Shown piece by piece: positions 55,006 to 64,000 of a stretch of DNA of 64,000 nt (its first letter is position 1; each line of letters starts with the position of its first letter). Both the position numbers and the translations under genes were made by a program. This DNA comes from Zygnema cylindricum (Eukaryota; Streptophyta; Zygnematophyceae; Zygnematales; Zygnemataceae): the NCBI GenBank assembly GCA_037447655.1, contig JBBHKE010003409.1, positions 1-64,000 on the forward strand, written 5' to 3'. Below the pieces are notes generated by a model, which worked only from the letters and a program-made list of their open reading frames with translations, did not search any database and had not been told where the DNA came from.

Positions 55006-56074
55006 TGAAACTTTGAGACCTCCATAAGTCCTCAGAGTGGACAACTTCCAAGAAGCCTCTAGGATAACCCTGACCCCTTTGTGTTTCAGCAAAAATAACT
55101 GCCACCCTGGTAGACAAAAACAATGACCAACTTCACCCTTCTGAAGGGAAGACTCCCTTAAGTCAATAGCAAAAAGAATCTATCAATTTGCTCCCCTAAG
55201 CAGTAAGTTATGGAGGGTCAAAGTTGACCTTTTGTACAGAAGCTCTGTGGGAGAGAGGGTCCTATCTCTTTATTTTTCTAAGTCCTATCTCTCTCACAGA
55301 CTCTATCTACTGATGTACGGAGCCAATCAGATTACACTTCCGTACACAAAAGTACAGCTGCCGGTGTACTTTCTGTACGAACACTGTACGACATGGCCTA
55401 AATGTCGACACAAGGTATATCAGGATTCCCTCTTTTAATCCTCGGAGATGTCGCGATCCAATGTCATTCTGCCACGTGTCATCCGATGTGGCGTTGACCA
55501 AAAACTGCCGAAAACCTTTTCCGCGATCTTGGCGTTTAATTCTCGCTGTCCGATTAAATTCACATTTAATCGTAGCCGTAATAAATACATGTGCGGTATT
55601 TGTTTCGCTAAAGAAATAAATGCGCGGTATTTGTTTCTTATCCATACCATAATCCGTACTTTTACATTACTTGATCTATGTCTCCCATAAAACTGTTTGT
55701 GTTAAATGAACTATCCTACGTATTAATGTTTAATTAATTATCAAACCCTATAATAAGTAACATTATGTCTAGACTTAACGGTTAAGGCTACCGGCTACCG
55801 GCAGCTTACAGTCCGGCAAGTACCTGGATCAAATCCTGGAGGTATCACATATACTTTTAATAAATAAACCCCTAATGGTAAATAAACTAATTTTTATATC
55901 CCGTAAACCTGTGGATAGCCTAAGTAGCCATGGCTCTAGCTTCCTCTCCAACTTCTCAGTGACTGCAACAAGTTTGAGAGTTGGAGAGAGAAGTTAGAGG
56001 TAGACTACCTCAGCTTCTTTCTATATTTATATTTAGATCTAGAAAATACTTTAAACAGACCATTAATTTCTATA
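55006..56074 (-). repeat. Copia A2 5' LTR
   Basis: Plus strand TGAAACTTTGAGACC to TTTCTATA. Contains G-box 55473-55478 and a tRNA-like module 55769-55845. Aligns with 49586-50652. Confidence 0.9.
55769..55845 (+). other. tRNA-like module in LTR (reference copy)
   Basis: A-box-like 'gacttaacggttaaggc', as in the D-arm of Ser/Leu tRNAs, and 45-50 bases further a T-arm-like 'cctggatcaaatcctgg', whose arms pair at four of five positions around a 7-base loop. Antisense to the element. Similar modules occur in the other copia A-type LTRs. Confidence 0.5.
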
Positions 56075-56302
56075 TTCCCTAAACGCCAAAGTGACCATTC
56101 CGCGTTCTCGGCAGTATTATATACCGTTGAATTAAATCTGAGATTAAATGTCGACCGTTGAAACAAATGTCCGATTCATTTGTTTCGTGCGAGATAATGT
56201 TCGCACTGTATAACAATTGGTTCTATGTCTTTTCGTTCGTCATTCCGTTAATCGAATTCATGGTCTTAACACTCTTTAAATATTTATCAAACCTAATGTA
56301 TT
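56075..56302 (-). repeat. Older copia A-type LTR, right part
   Basis: Continuation of 48991-49585: 'aaacgccaaagtgaccattccgcg', 'gattaaatgtcgaccgtt', 'atttgtttcgtgcg', 'atcaaacctaatgta'. It is cut at 56302 by the 5' LTR of copia A5. Confidence 0.65.
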
Positions 56303-56330
56303 TGTTGAAATCACTAATTTAGGGAAGGTA

Positions 56331-56335
56331 TTTTC
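56331..56335. repeat. Target-site duplication TTTTC, left
   Basis: Identical to 57651-57655 across the solo LTR. Confidence 0.85.
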
Positions 56336-57650
56336 TGTTGTTTTTGAAATGTTAGTTTTGTGCGTACGCAACATTTTGTGCGCACGCGACGATTCGTGCG
56401 AAGATTATTAGCGGAAGTAATATGGTTGTACAAATGGAGGTTCGAATGGATTTGTGGATTGGGGGAGTAAATGTATGAGTAAAATTAAAGGGACGTGATG
56501 GAGTAATTGAGTGGCGCGGAATGCGTTAAGAAATGGACGGCGGATTGCGACGCGATCCGACATGAAATATCCGAAATGTACGTCGCCGGTACGGAGCATC
56601 TAATTTGGACAAATGTACTTTATATGCGACAGGCGACGTTTATGACAAATGACGTGTACCTTATTTGTGACAATCCGCATTTAATGCAAAGGACGCATCT
56701 GCGGTACAGAAATGATTTTGGTTATACTATTATTATATTGTCAAGTGGACGTGAATTCGCTTCTCGATGTCGTGGGATATTTGACGACTCGCGTGGATTT
56801 CGTTTGGATTTTGTGACCACGTGGCGCGACATCAAGGGTGTCGGATAAGAGCTACGGACGGCAGAAAAGGGCCGCCGCTATTTTTCAATTAGTGGGAAAG
56901 CCAAATCACGTTAATCACACGATATATATTTTTGGACGGCTCGGATTATTTGACGAGATTCGTGGAGTCTTGTTGAGTTACACGCAATGACTCAGCATAC
57001 AATTTTTTTGTCGGTGTAAATATTTGGTTCAACATTGTTTTGTCCTTTTGTGAATTAATTATCAGTGTACGTTTACTTAATTTGACATACTTTGAAGTAT
57101 TCGGGTATATCTACATTAATTGAGGTAGTTGGTAGATAGCGTACGGATTTTATGCCTCCGTACATTCAGCAGTAAGCTCTTGTATATATTTGTAGGACTT
57201 AGTCATTTCAGGACATAGGAACTTTTTGGACCAAAACTGTTTATAGTGATTTTTGGTAATTTTATCTGAGGATTACTCTCACATCTGTTGGCATAATTAT
57301 CTGAAATTCTGCATGTGTGTTCCTCTTTGTATTTTTAATATTTTCACGGGTTTGCAGGTCAATTGTGTGCCTGGTCTGTGTTTTACTTCATTGTGAAGTT
57401 AGTCTGTTTTATCAAAGTTCTGGCAGACTGTTTTTCTGCAACTTTGACTAGATGATGTGATCACTCTGTTTATTATATTTGTCTGACACTTTGTGATATT
57501 ATTCTATATCGTAAATACTATTTGTTAATGAAGTTTCAGCTTGTTTTGTTGTTTCTGTAAAATTCTGTGTTGAATCAAAGTAGGCTGTTTTTGGGTAGTC
57601 TGTGGTGCTTCCGAGGGTAAATCCATGGCTGAAAATGGCTATGGACAACA
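56336..57650 (+). repeat. Solo LTR, copia B type, intact
   Basis: 1315 bases, starts TGTTGTTTTTGAAATG, ends GGACAACA, giving matched TGTTG...CAACA ends, with perfect TTTTC duplications. Inside are a hairpin 'cggattgcgacgcgatccg' (about 56544), a G-box (56818-56823) and the shared 'gcctccgtac' block. The best preserved of four lone LTRs of this type. Confidence 0.93.
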
Positions 57651-57832
57651 TTTTCTAGGTCTAAATAAGGTAAAATAACTAAAAGAAAAAGTACAGGCAG
57701 CCTGCCTCCACCTTCTTTCTCTAGCCCCCATACTTGTTGTAGTCATTGAAGGAGAGAGAGGGCGGTGGAGCCATGGCTGCCTCAACTCCATAGGCAGGAC
57801 TAAAGTGTGATCTAAGTCACTCTCAACAAAAA

Positions 57833-57910
57833 GGTTGAGTCCGGTAGGACTCAAACCTTCGAATGACAGAGCATGGCGTAGGCGTCAGCTCTTACCGGTC
57901 TGTCGTAGTA
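57833..57910 (-). other. tRNA-like module in LTR
   Basis: Minus strand: A-box-like GACCGGTAAGAGC, B-box-like GGTTTGAGTCC (57847-57857; 10 of 11 to the consensus). The closest B-box in the window. No full cloverleaf recognised. Confidence 0.5.
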
Positions 57911-58619
57911 GTCCGTTAGGATACATAGTGTTTGATAGCTAATTACACATTAGCAAGATCATTAAATCGTTCAACGGAATAATAATAAGGACATAAAAAC
58001 TAGTTGAGTTTTCGTGCGTACAAAACAAATGTACTAGACATTTGTTATTTTGGACGGCGAACATTAAAAGTTGGTTTGGATCCGAGTGTCCGCATCATCG
58101 CCGCGATCACGGAATAGCCGCCTTGGCGGTTTCCGATATGATATGACCTGTCGACACGTGGCAAGATATTATTGGAAAGCGGGAATCCCAGGGAGTGTGA
58201 GGACAAGTCTGGAGGAGACAGACGTCCACTCCATGGCCTTATCATACACAGGCCGTACAGAAAGTACATCGGCTCTAGTACCTTTCTGTACTATACAGTC
58301 TTCTGATTGGTTGGTACATCAATAGATAAGGGTTGTGAGAGGGGTTTAGGACTTAGAGGATTGAGGAGGTAGCCGCCTCTCTCCCAACAAGCTTGTATAA
58401 ATATTAGCATCTTTGCCACTTGATAACTAATTGCCTGATTGGGCATTTTCAGTGATTCCTTTTTTTTGTGGACCCATAGGATTCAAAACTGCACAAGGGT
58501 GCAGTTAGATACACTATTTGTTTGCTTGAGTGGTTGTGATCCTAGTTGAAAGAGGGCTAGCCAAAAGCTATCTACAGGCTTCTAAAATTCAGTGATCCAA
58601 TGGGGGACATAGAATTACA

Positions 58620-58634
58620 GGTTATGGGCCCACC
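58620..58634 (+). promoter_or_regulatory. Primer-binding site, initiator tRNA-Met internal type
   Basis: GGTTATGGGCCCACC directly after the 5' LTR. Same 15 bases as in A1 and A2. Confidence 0.8.
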
Positions 58635-58658
58635 CTCTAGGGTCCCCATCTTCAACGA

Positions 58659-59560
58659 ATGTTCATTTACTCGGAAGCCATGATGACAGGGGCATTGTGT
58701 GAAAAGCAATACAGGGGTATCGTCAGTGGACGAGTGAAACGACCATCTCAGAGGAATCCACCAAGGTTTGATGGAGTGAGGTTTTCTGCAAAAGAATCTG
58801 CTCCAACGGAGGAGACAGACGATGGGGACAGCAGTGTGTCCAGAAAGGGGAAAAGAAAGGATACACCTCTTACTCCTATTGCCACGGCACCCGGAGCGGT
58901 GGTCGTGAAGACCGAGGAAAACGATATTCAAATGTGGGAGTACACCAACATGAATGCCAAGCATTTCATTGAGAGGCACCTCACCCAAGCTTTAAAGACC
59001 TCTAATCTTCACATCTTCAAGGACGAGGAGTTCTAGATGACTTAAGCGGCGATCTATATAGCTAGTACCATCTACGAGCTCCAGCTGGTGAAGCAAAGGT
59101 TGGGGAGTTATAGTTACAAAGGAGGGAAGATGTTAGATTACTGTAATGATCTCTCTTGCCTATATTTGGAGATGGAGAGTGCTGGATGGACAAGCAAAAT
59201 GAAGATGAAAGTTAACACTCTCATTATGAAGCTACGTGAGGAGTATGAAAATATAATGTACCGAGTGCAAGAAATGGATGCCAATTCTTGGAAGTGAAAC
59301 CCCTTGGTCCGAATGATACTCGTGTAGGAGATCACTATAGAGATCCGTAGAGAAGGTAAGAGCGTTAAAGCTCTAGCTGCCGGAACAGACCGGTGGAGGA
59401 AGGATCCAAAGAATCCGTACAACAGCTTCAAAGGATAGAGAGATCAATAGGGTGAACGAAAGCCCCCAAAGGGTCTTTGTCATTTTTGCAAAAAGTCGGG
59501 ACACTTTATAGCTGAATGCATCAAGCTGTCGGAGCTAAGGCTTCAAAAAATCCGTGGAGG
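58659..59560 (+). pseudogene. Copia A5 gag
   Basis: Starts MFIYSEAMMTGALCEKQYRG, then a charged N-terminal part, QMWEYTNMNAKHFIERHLT (about residues 88-107), a stop at 59036, open part 59088-59297 (GGKMLDYCNDLSCLYLEMES), and a CCHC knuckle C-H-F-C-K-K-S-G-H-F-I-A-E-C at about 59478-59521. Several stops. Diverged from A1/A2 gag but colinear. Confidence 0.85.
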
Positions 59561-61072
59561 GGGTTCTTCCGGAGGGAAAAAGACGGCACTTGTGGTCACA
59601 CGAGTAAAAGGAGAGACTGAGGAGGACAAGTCCTCTGAGGAGGGGGATGTGGAGCTTCTTCTCGACGAGAAACTAGAGAAGAAAGAGATCCCTCACAAAC
59701 AGAAATGTGCTTTTGGAGCTATTCGAGAAGCTCCACAGGATGGATGGATCATCGATTCAGGCGCATCCTAGCATATGTGTCGTGACAGGCACCTTTTCCC
59801 TAAATTAAGAGAGATCCCTACGGTAGAAATATAGTATGGGGATGGGAGAGTAGTTACCATTGATCTAGTGGGATCGGTAGATCTGAAAGTCTTAGTAGAG
59901 GGTAAGACTTCTATACTAACCTTTTCGGATATGCTCTACATTCCTCAGCTGAGTAAAAATCTTGTGTCTACTTCTGTATTAGATAACAAGGATTTTGATA
60001 CCTTCACTAGAAAGGGAGTCTTTATAGCTAAGCACGGAAATAAAGTCTACTTCACAGCAGATAAGGGTAGCTAACGAATGTTTAGGCTTAACCTGAGTAA
60101 TGAAAAGAAGAGTGCTTACTATGGTCGTGTCCACAGCTTGATGATCCGGCATAAGCGGTTAGGGCATGTGCATTTTGATAGGCTGAGGGAAATGAAGAAC
60201 CTCGGTGTGGTAGAAGGCATTCAGTTTGGGGATAATGAAATGATGGATGATTGTAGTGGTTGTTCCCAAGGTAAGGCTCATAGACTTCTCTTTCCCAAAA
60301 ATGCCACATATAGAGGTGAGAAAGTATTAGATCTGGTCCACACAGATATATGGGGACCAGCAAGAGTACCTTCGGTTGGGGGGAAGAGGTATATGCTGAC
60401 AATTACTGATGATTTTCTAAAGTCTACTTCCTGAAAACAAAGTTTGAAACACCAAAGTACTTCAAAGAATACCAAGCCTGGAGTGAAAAGTTGCATGGAA
60501 CCCCCATTAAGAGAATGAGACGTAATAATGGCGGAGAGTACACCTCTAACCAGTTTGAAGAAAACTTCAGAGATGAGGGAGTTCAGCATCAGAAAACTGT
60601 ACCCAATAATCCAAAACAAAATGGGGTAGCTGAGAGGTTGAACCAGACTTTGGGAGATAGTGTGTGTAGTATGTTGGCAGATAAGAAAATAGGAAGAAGA
60701 TTTTGGGCAAAAGCCATGAACTGTGCTAACTACATTAAAAATAGAGTCCTCACTACAGCCGTCAAAGGAATGACATCTTATGAGAGATGGGTTGGAAGGA
60801 AACCGGATATTTCTCACTTGAAAGTATTCTGTAGTCAAGTTTACAGTCTTGACACAGATAAAAAAAACTGGAAACTAGATGCTAAAGGAAAACCGGGATA
60901 TTTTGTGGGATACGATGAGGATGTGAAGGGATATAAATTCTATAACTTAGCTAAACAAGATATCATTCTCGTAAAGCACCTAGTTGTCATGGACGAAGGG
61001 AAGTCACTTGTCAGTATAAATACACCAAGAAAATCTGAATTTGTTTTGAGTCCGGGAGTGAGGATGACTTAG
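59561..61072 (+). pseudogene. Copia A5 protease and integrase
   Basis: Protease site DGWIIDSGAS at about 59740-59770, then SVDLKVLVEGKTSILTFSDM and VSTSVLDN (59868-60074). Pre-integrase RHKRLGHVHFDRLREM with CSGC, integrase HTDIWGP (60340), then M-R-R-N-N-G-G-E-Y where RSDNGGEY is expected: the second catalytic Asp is Asn. Then QNGVAERLNQTLGDS and the C-terminal PDISHLKVFCSQVYSL, GYDEDVKGYKF (60491-61072). Stops at 60074 and 60434. Confidence 0.88.
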
Positions 61073-61101
61073 ATCTTCCCAGAAAGGACACAAGTGAAAA
61101 C

Positions 61102-62256
61102 GTGATTGCAATTTCAGGGGAAATCCAAGATGGGGGTGGTATACCGGTATCTCCTCATATTTCTACACACTTTGAGGAGAGAGAGGAAGAGGAGCCTGAA
61201 CTAGTTTTCATGGATAGGGGAGCTGATGAGACGGTGAAGAGGAATCAAAGCCTTCGCTCCATTCCAGCTTTGGACTTCAAGGGAGGACGGAGGAGCAACA
61301 AAAGACTACAAGATAAACAGGCTACTCACAAGGTTACGAAGTTATCTCACCCAAATGAGCCTCAATCATACTCGGAGGCAATGGTCAGTCCGGAGAAAGA
61401 CCGATGGGTCGTAGCTATAAATGATGAGATAGCTTCCATCATAAAAGCCAATTCTTAGGAGCTACTGGATTGCCTTCCAGACAGAAAAACCTATTGGGAG
61501 CAGATGGGTATTTAAACTAAAGTTAAACCTACGTAATACCATTGAGAGATAAAAGGCTCGGTTGGTAGCGAAGGGGTTCACCCAAAAAGAACGGATAGAT
61601 TATGAGGAGACTTTTGCTCTGTGGTTCGGTTCCCATCTGTAAGGATTCTCCTAAGTCAAGCAGCAGCGGAAGACATAGAAATTCACCAGATGGATATCAA
61701 GACCGCCTTCCTCAACGGTGAACTAGAGGAAGAAATCTTCATGCGGCAACCAGAAGATTTTGTAGAGGAAGGAGAGGAGAGCAAAGTATCCAGACTCATT
61801 AAGTCTTAATATGGACTGAAGCAGGCTCCCACACTATAGAACAACAAATTAGATGAGTTTCTCACACGTCTAAGATACATTCGGATCACTTCTGACCATT
61901 CTATTTATATGTTTGAGGATGAAAATGTTGTGGTTTTTATTCCAATTTATGTGGATGATTTGCTGGTGCTGAATAAGTCTATGGAAAAGATCAATAAGCT
62001 AAAAAGGGATCTTAGGGGCAGATTTTACATGAAGGATTTATGGGAGGCTAAATATATTTTGGGAATTAAAATAGAAAGAGATACGGAGAAGAGGATAATC
62101 AGACTTACTCAGAAAGAAGCTAATAGAAATATGCTTGAGAAATTTCAGATGGAAAAGGCAAAAAATTGTACCACTCCCATGGACTTCAAAAAAATAAGTG
62201 ATAGGATTGTAGGAGGAGTGATGATACTAGATGATCAGATGAGTCCAAAAGAGTGA
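61102..62256 (+). pseudogene. Copia A5 linker and reverse transcriptase
   Basis: Linker with NEPQSYSEAMVSPEKDRWV (61102-61458). RT: GRVFKLKLN-like in a broken frame at about 61500, VRFPSVRILLSQAAAEDIEI, HQMDIKTAFLNGELEEEIF (61621-61809), a stop in LYGLKQAP (61807), and IPIYVDDLLVLNKSMEKIN (about 61936-61995; YVDD intact) with RLTQKEANRNMLEKFQMEK. Broken in at least four places. Confidence 0.88.
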
Positions 62257-62945
62257 CAATTTATGAAGTCTATTCCGTACAGACAGGTTGTAGGAAGCTT
62301 AATTTACTTTATGAATTGTATTAGACTAGACATAGCAGCAGCAATTCGAGTCCTCTATAGGAGTCTTAATGATCCCTGGAAGAGAGACTTGAGGGAGCCA
62401 AAAGAGTCCTGAGATACTTCGTGGGAACCACAGATTTTTGGTTACACTTGGGAGGGGAGTACACTCACATCACTACTTAGAGTGATGCCAGTTATGGGGA
62501 TGCACCTATGAGAAGATGCACTTCTGGTTATCTGTTGTATGTGGGGGAAGGTGCTTGCTGCTGGAGTAGCAAGTAACAAAAGGTGGTTGCTCAGTCCACT
62601 AGGGAGGTTGAGTATATTGCCTCTTGTTCTGCTGTGAAAGAGCTTATGTGGGTCAAGTCTTTATTGCAAGAACTGGGGTATATGAAGAAGGGAGTGCATG
62701 AAGTGTTTTGTGATAATCAGGCTGCAACTGCAATTGCAGCCAATCCTCAACATCATTTCATGGCTAAGCATATAGATATAAGATTGAGTTTTGTGAGGGA
62801 AAAAAATGAAAACAAAATTGTGAATCAGGTGTATAGGGGTTATGGTGAAATGGTGGCGGATATGATGACAAAACCTGTGCTATCTCCCAAGTTAAAATAT
62901 TGTAGAGAAAAGTGTGGTTTAAAAGAGAAACTGAAATTAGACTAG
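62257..62945 (+). pseudogene. Copia A5 RNase H
   Basis: GSLIYFMNC at about 62293, broken central part (DASYGDAPMRRCTSGYLLYV, about 62480), then open 62583-62945: VAQSTREVEYIASCSAVKEL, MWVKSLLQELGYMKK, FCDNQAATAIAANPQHHF, KHIDIRLSFVREKN, ending SPKLKYCREKCGL. The frame ends at 62945 before the polypurine tract. Confidence 0.88.
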
Positions 62946-62958
62946 AAAATAATGGGAG
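62946..62958 (+). promoter_or_regulatory. Polypurine tract of copia A5
   Basis: 'aaaataatgggag' next to LTR start TGTTGAAATC; one T interrupts the purines. Confidence 0.75.
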
Positions 62959-63083
62959 TGTTGAAATCACTGATTTAGGGAAGGTTTTTTTCTAGGTCTT
63001 AATTAGGTAAAATAACTAAAAGAAAAAGCACAGGCAGCCTGCCTCCACCTTCTCTCTCTAGCCCCCATACTTGTTGTAGTCAA
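62959..63083 (+). repeat. Copia A5 3' LTR, first 125 bases
   Basis: TGTTGAAATCACTGATTTAG... identical in layout to the 5' LTR. It breaks off at 'gtagtca', where a related LTR begins. Confidence 0.88.
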
Positions 63084-64000
63084 TGTTGAAATTGATGTAT
63101 TTTCTAGGTCCGTATTGGAAAAATAAATAGAGTAAGTTAGCAAAGGCAGCCTGCTTCTCACTCAAACTCTCAAATCCCCATACTTATTGCAGTCACTGAA
63201 GACCGGAGAAAGAGTTAGAGCCATGGCTGTCTAAAATGTCCAAGGAGACAAAGAATAGGCTAATACTTAGTTTATACCAAAAAAAGACCGTCGGATCAAG
63301 GATTTGATCGTGGTACCTACAAACCATTGAAAAAATTTATAGGCGTTAGCTTTAGCCATTAGACCAAATCAACGTTGAGATACATTGTGTAGAATAGGTA
63401 TTTTAAAGTGTTCAGGTAGAGATTTGCTAGATAGACTGACAAATAACTAAATGCTGCTCTAGACCAGATTTGAACCTAAGTCTATGAAGATTATAGGTAG
63501 TAATTTGCCTTATCCACTAAGGCGTTATCGAAACGATACATGTGACGGGTTTCAAAGATTAATAAACATTAACATGAAAACTAATTAACACAAAACTAAC
63601 GAAGAGGAACAATTCATGCATCTACGCGAATCTGAACCGTGTAAAATATGTTTTGATCGAACGGCCTGCATTGTAGCCGCCACGCGAAGTGAGCTTTTGG
63701 CGGCATTCGGAGATAGCATTAAACGGTGCCACGTGGTGTCATGTTATTTGATACCAGAAAAAAGATGGGAGGAGGAACCATGGCTCCCGATTTGAAACGT
63801 GTCACCTTGTAGACCATGTCCTACAATGGTCGTACAATAAGTACATCTCCCATTATACCTTCTTGTACTATATAGTGCTCTTATTGGACTAGGGTTTAGT
63901 AGTAGGTAATCATGAGTAGGCAGACCAAGACTTAGTGATATTTAGGTACCTCTCTCTAAGAGAGCTTGTAACTATAAAGGTCATCTTTGACCTGCCATAA
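63084..64000 (+). repeat. LTR of another copia A-like element, runs off window
   Basis: Starts TGTTGAAATTGATG inside the A5 3' LTR. It closely follows 36854-37822 near its end ('catggctcccgatttg', 'gtgtcaccttgtagaccatgt', 'ctctctaagagagcttgtaa'). Two antisense tRNA-like modules (63299-63370 and 63460-63531) and a G-box (63730-63735). Not resolved as solo or full element. Confidence 0.75.
63460..63531 (-). other. tRNA-like module in LTR
   Basis: Minus strand: D-arm/A-box-like GCCTTAGTGGATAAGGC (63507-63523) whose ends pair, and B-box-like GGTTCAAATCT (63466-63476). Resembles a tRNA-derived sequence; the T-arm pairing is weak. Confidence 0.5.

Larger units (their letters stand above)
49586..56074 (-). 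mobile_element. Copia A2, complete Ty1/copia element
   Basis: A second full copia A on the minus strand, closely similar to A1 throughout, with LTRs at 49586-50652 and 55006-56074. Inserted in an older LTR. The five bases on either side (ccacg, ttccc) do not match and the last LTR bases are TATA instead of TACA, so the ends have worn. All protein parts contain stops or frameshifts. Confidence 0.9.
56303..58619 (+). repeat. Copia A5 5' LTR, split by a solo LTR
   Basis: LTR start TGTTGAAATCACTAATTTAG at 56303, identical in design to the 3' LTR start at 62959. It is interrupted at 56335, resumes at 57651-57656 (ttttctaggtct) and ends '...agaattaca' at 58619, next to the primer site. Without the insert the LTR is about 1 kb. 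An antisense tRNA-like module lies at 57833-57910 and a G-box at 58155-58160. Confidence 0.85.

Overview
This 64 kb window reads as a repeat-rich nuclear stretch of a large eukaryotic genome. I found no convincing host gene. The best guess is a streptophyte (a non-seed land plant or charophyte alga): the Ty1/copia pol genes are plant-like, their primer-binding site matches the anticodon region of plant initiator tRNA-Met as I remember it, the non-LTR element is of a type I associate with early land plants and algae, and retrotransposon-borne DNMTs have been reported in charophytes. The species cannot be fixed from the sequence. A 10-N gap at 39460-39469 is the only assembly break.

Layout. 1-2329: LTR and gag of a copia element ('copia B'). 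2330-4712: unassigned AT-rich DNA with LTR-like signals. 4713-6107: lone copia-A-type LTR. 6108-6554: end of a gypsy integrase. 6646-10105: a decayed gypsy element ('gypsy 2') with gag, a DTGA protease and a DNMT3-like cytosine-5 methyltransferase. 10106-16104: copia B, interrupted at 14349-15424 by an antisense solo LTR. 16105-34804: a large Ty3/gypsy element ('gypsy 1') in the order LTR, Pro/Ser-rich gag, zinc knuckle, protease, DNMT3-like methyltransferase, RT, RNase H, integrase, PHD-like Cys/His cluster, LTR. A complete copia A element (A1, 23317-29764, minus) sits inside its methyltransferase. 35017-43206: two decayed plus-strand copia A bodies (A3, A4) with LTRs and a solo LTR. 43337-48990: a minus-strand non-LTR element split by copia debris. 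49586-56074: a complete minus-strand copia A (A2) nested in an older LTR. 56303-63083: a plus-strand copia A-like element (A5), with a solo LTR in its 5' LTR and another LTR (63084-64000) interrupting its 3' LTR.

Main points. (1) Two different gypsy elements carry DNMT3-like methyltransferases between protease and RT; retrotransposon-borne DNMTs are known in charophytes and dinoflagellates, but having two gag backgrounds plus a PHD-like tail in one locus is notable. (2) The in-frame stops of gypsy 1 are almost all explained by C-to-T changes, mostly CAG to TAG, which is what deamination of methylated cytosine would give. (3) Copia A elements use an internal (half-tRNA) initiator tRNA-Met primer site. 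(4) Their LTRs carry antisense tRNA-like modules with A-box and B-box matches, and a conserved hairpin at the LTR end. Everything looks inactive: stops, frameshifts and lost catalytic residues are widespread.
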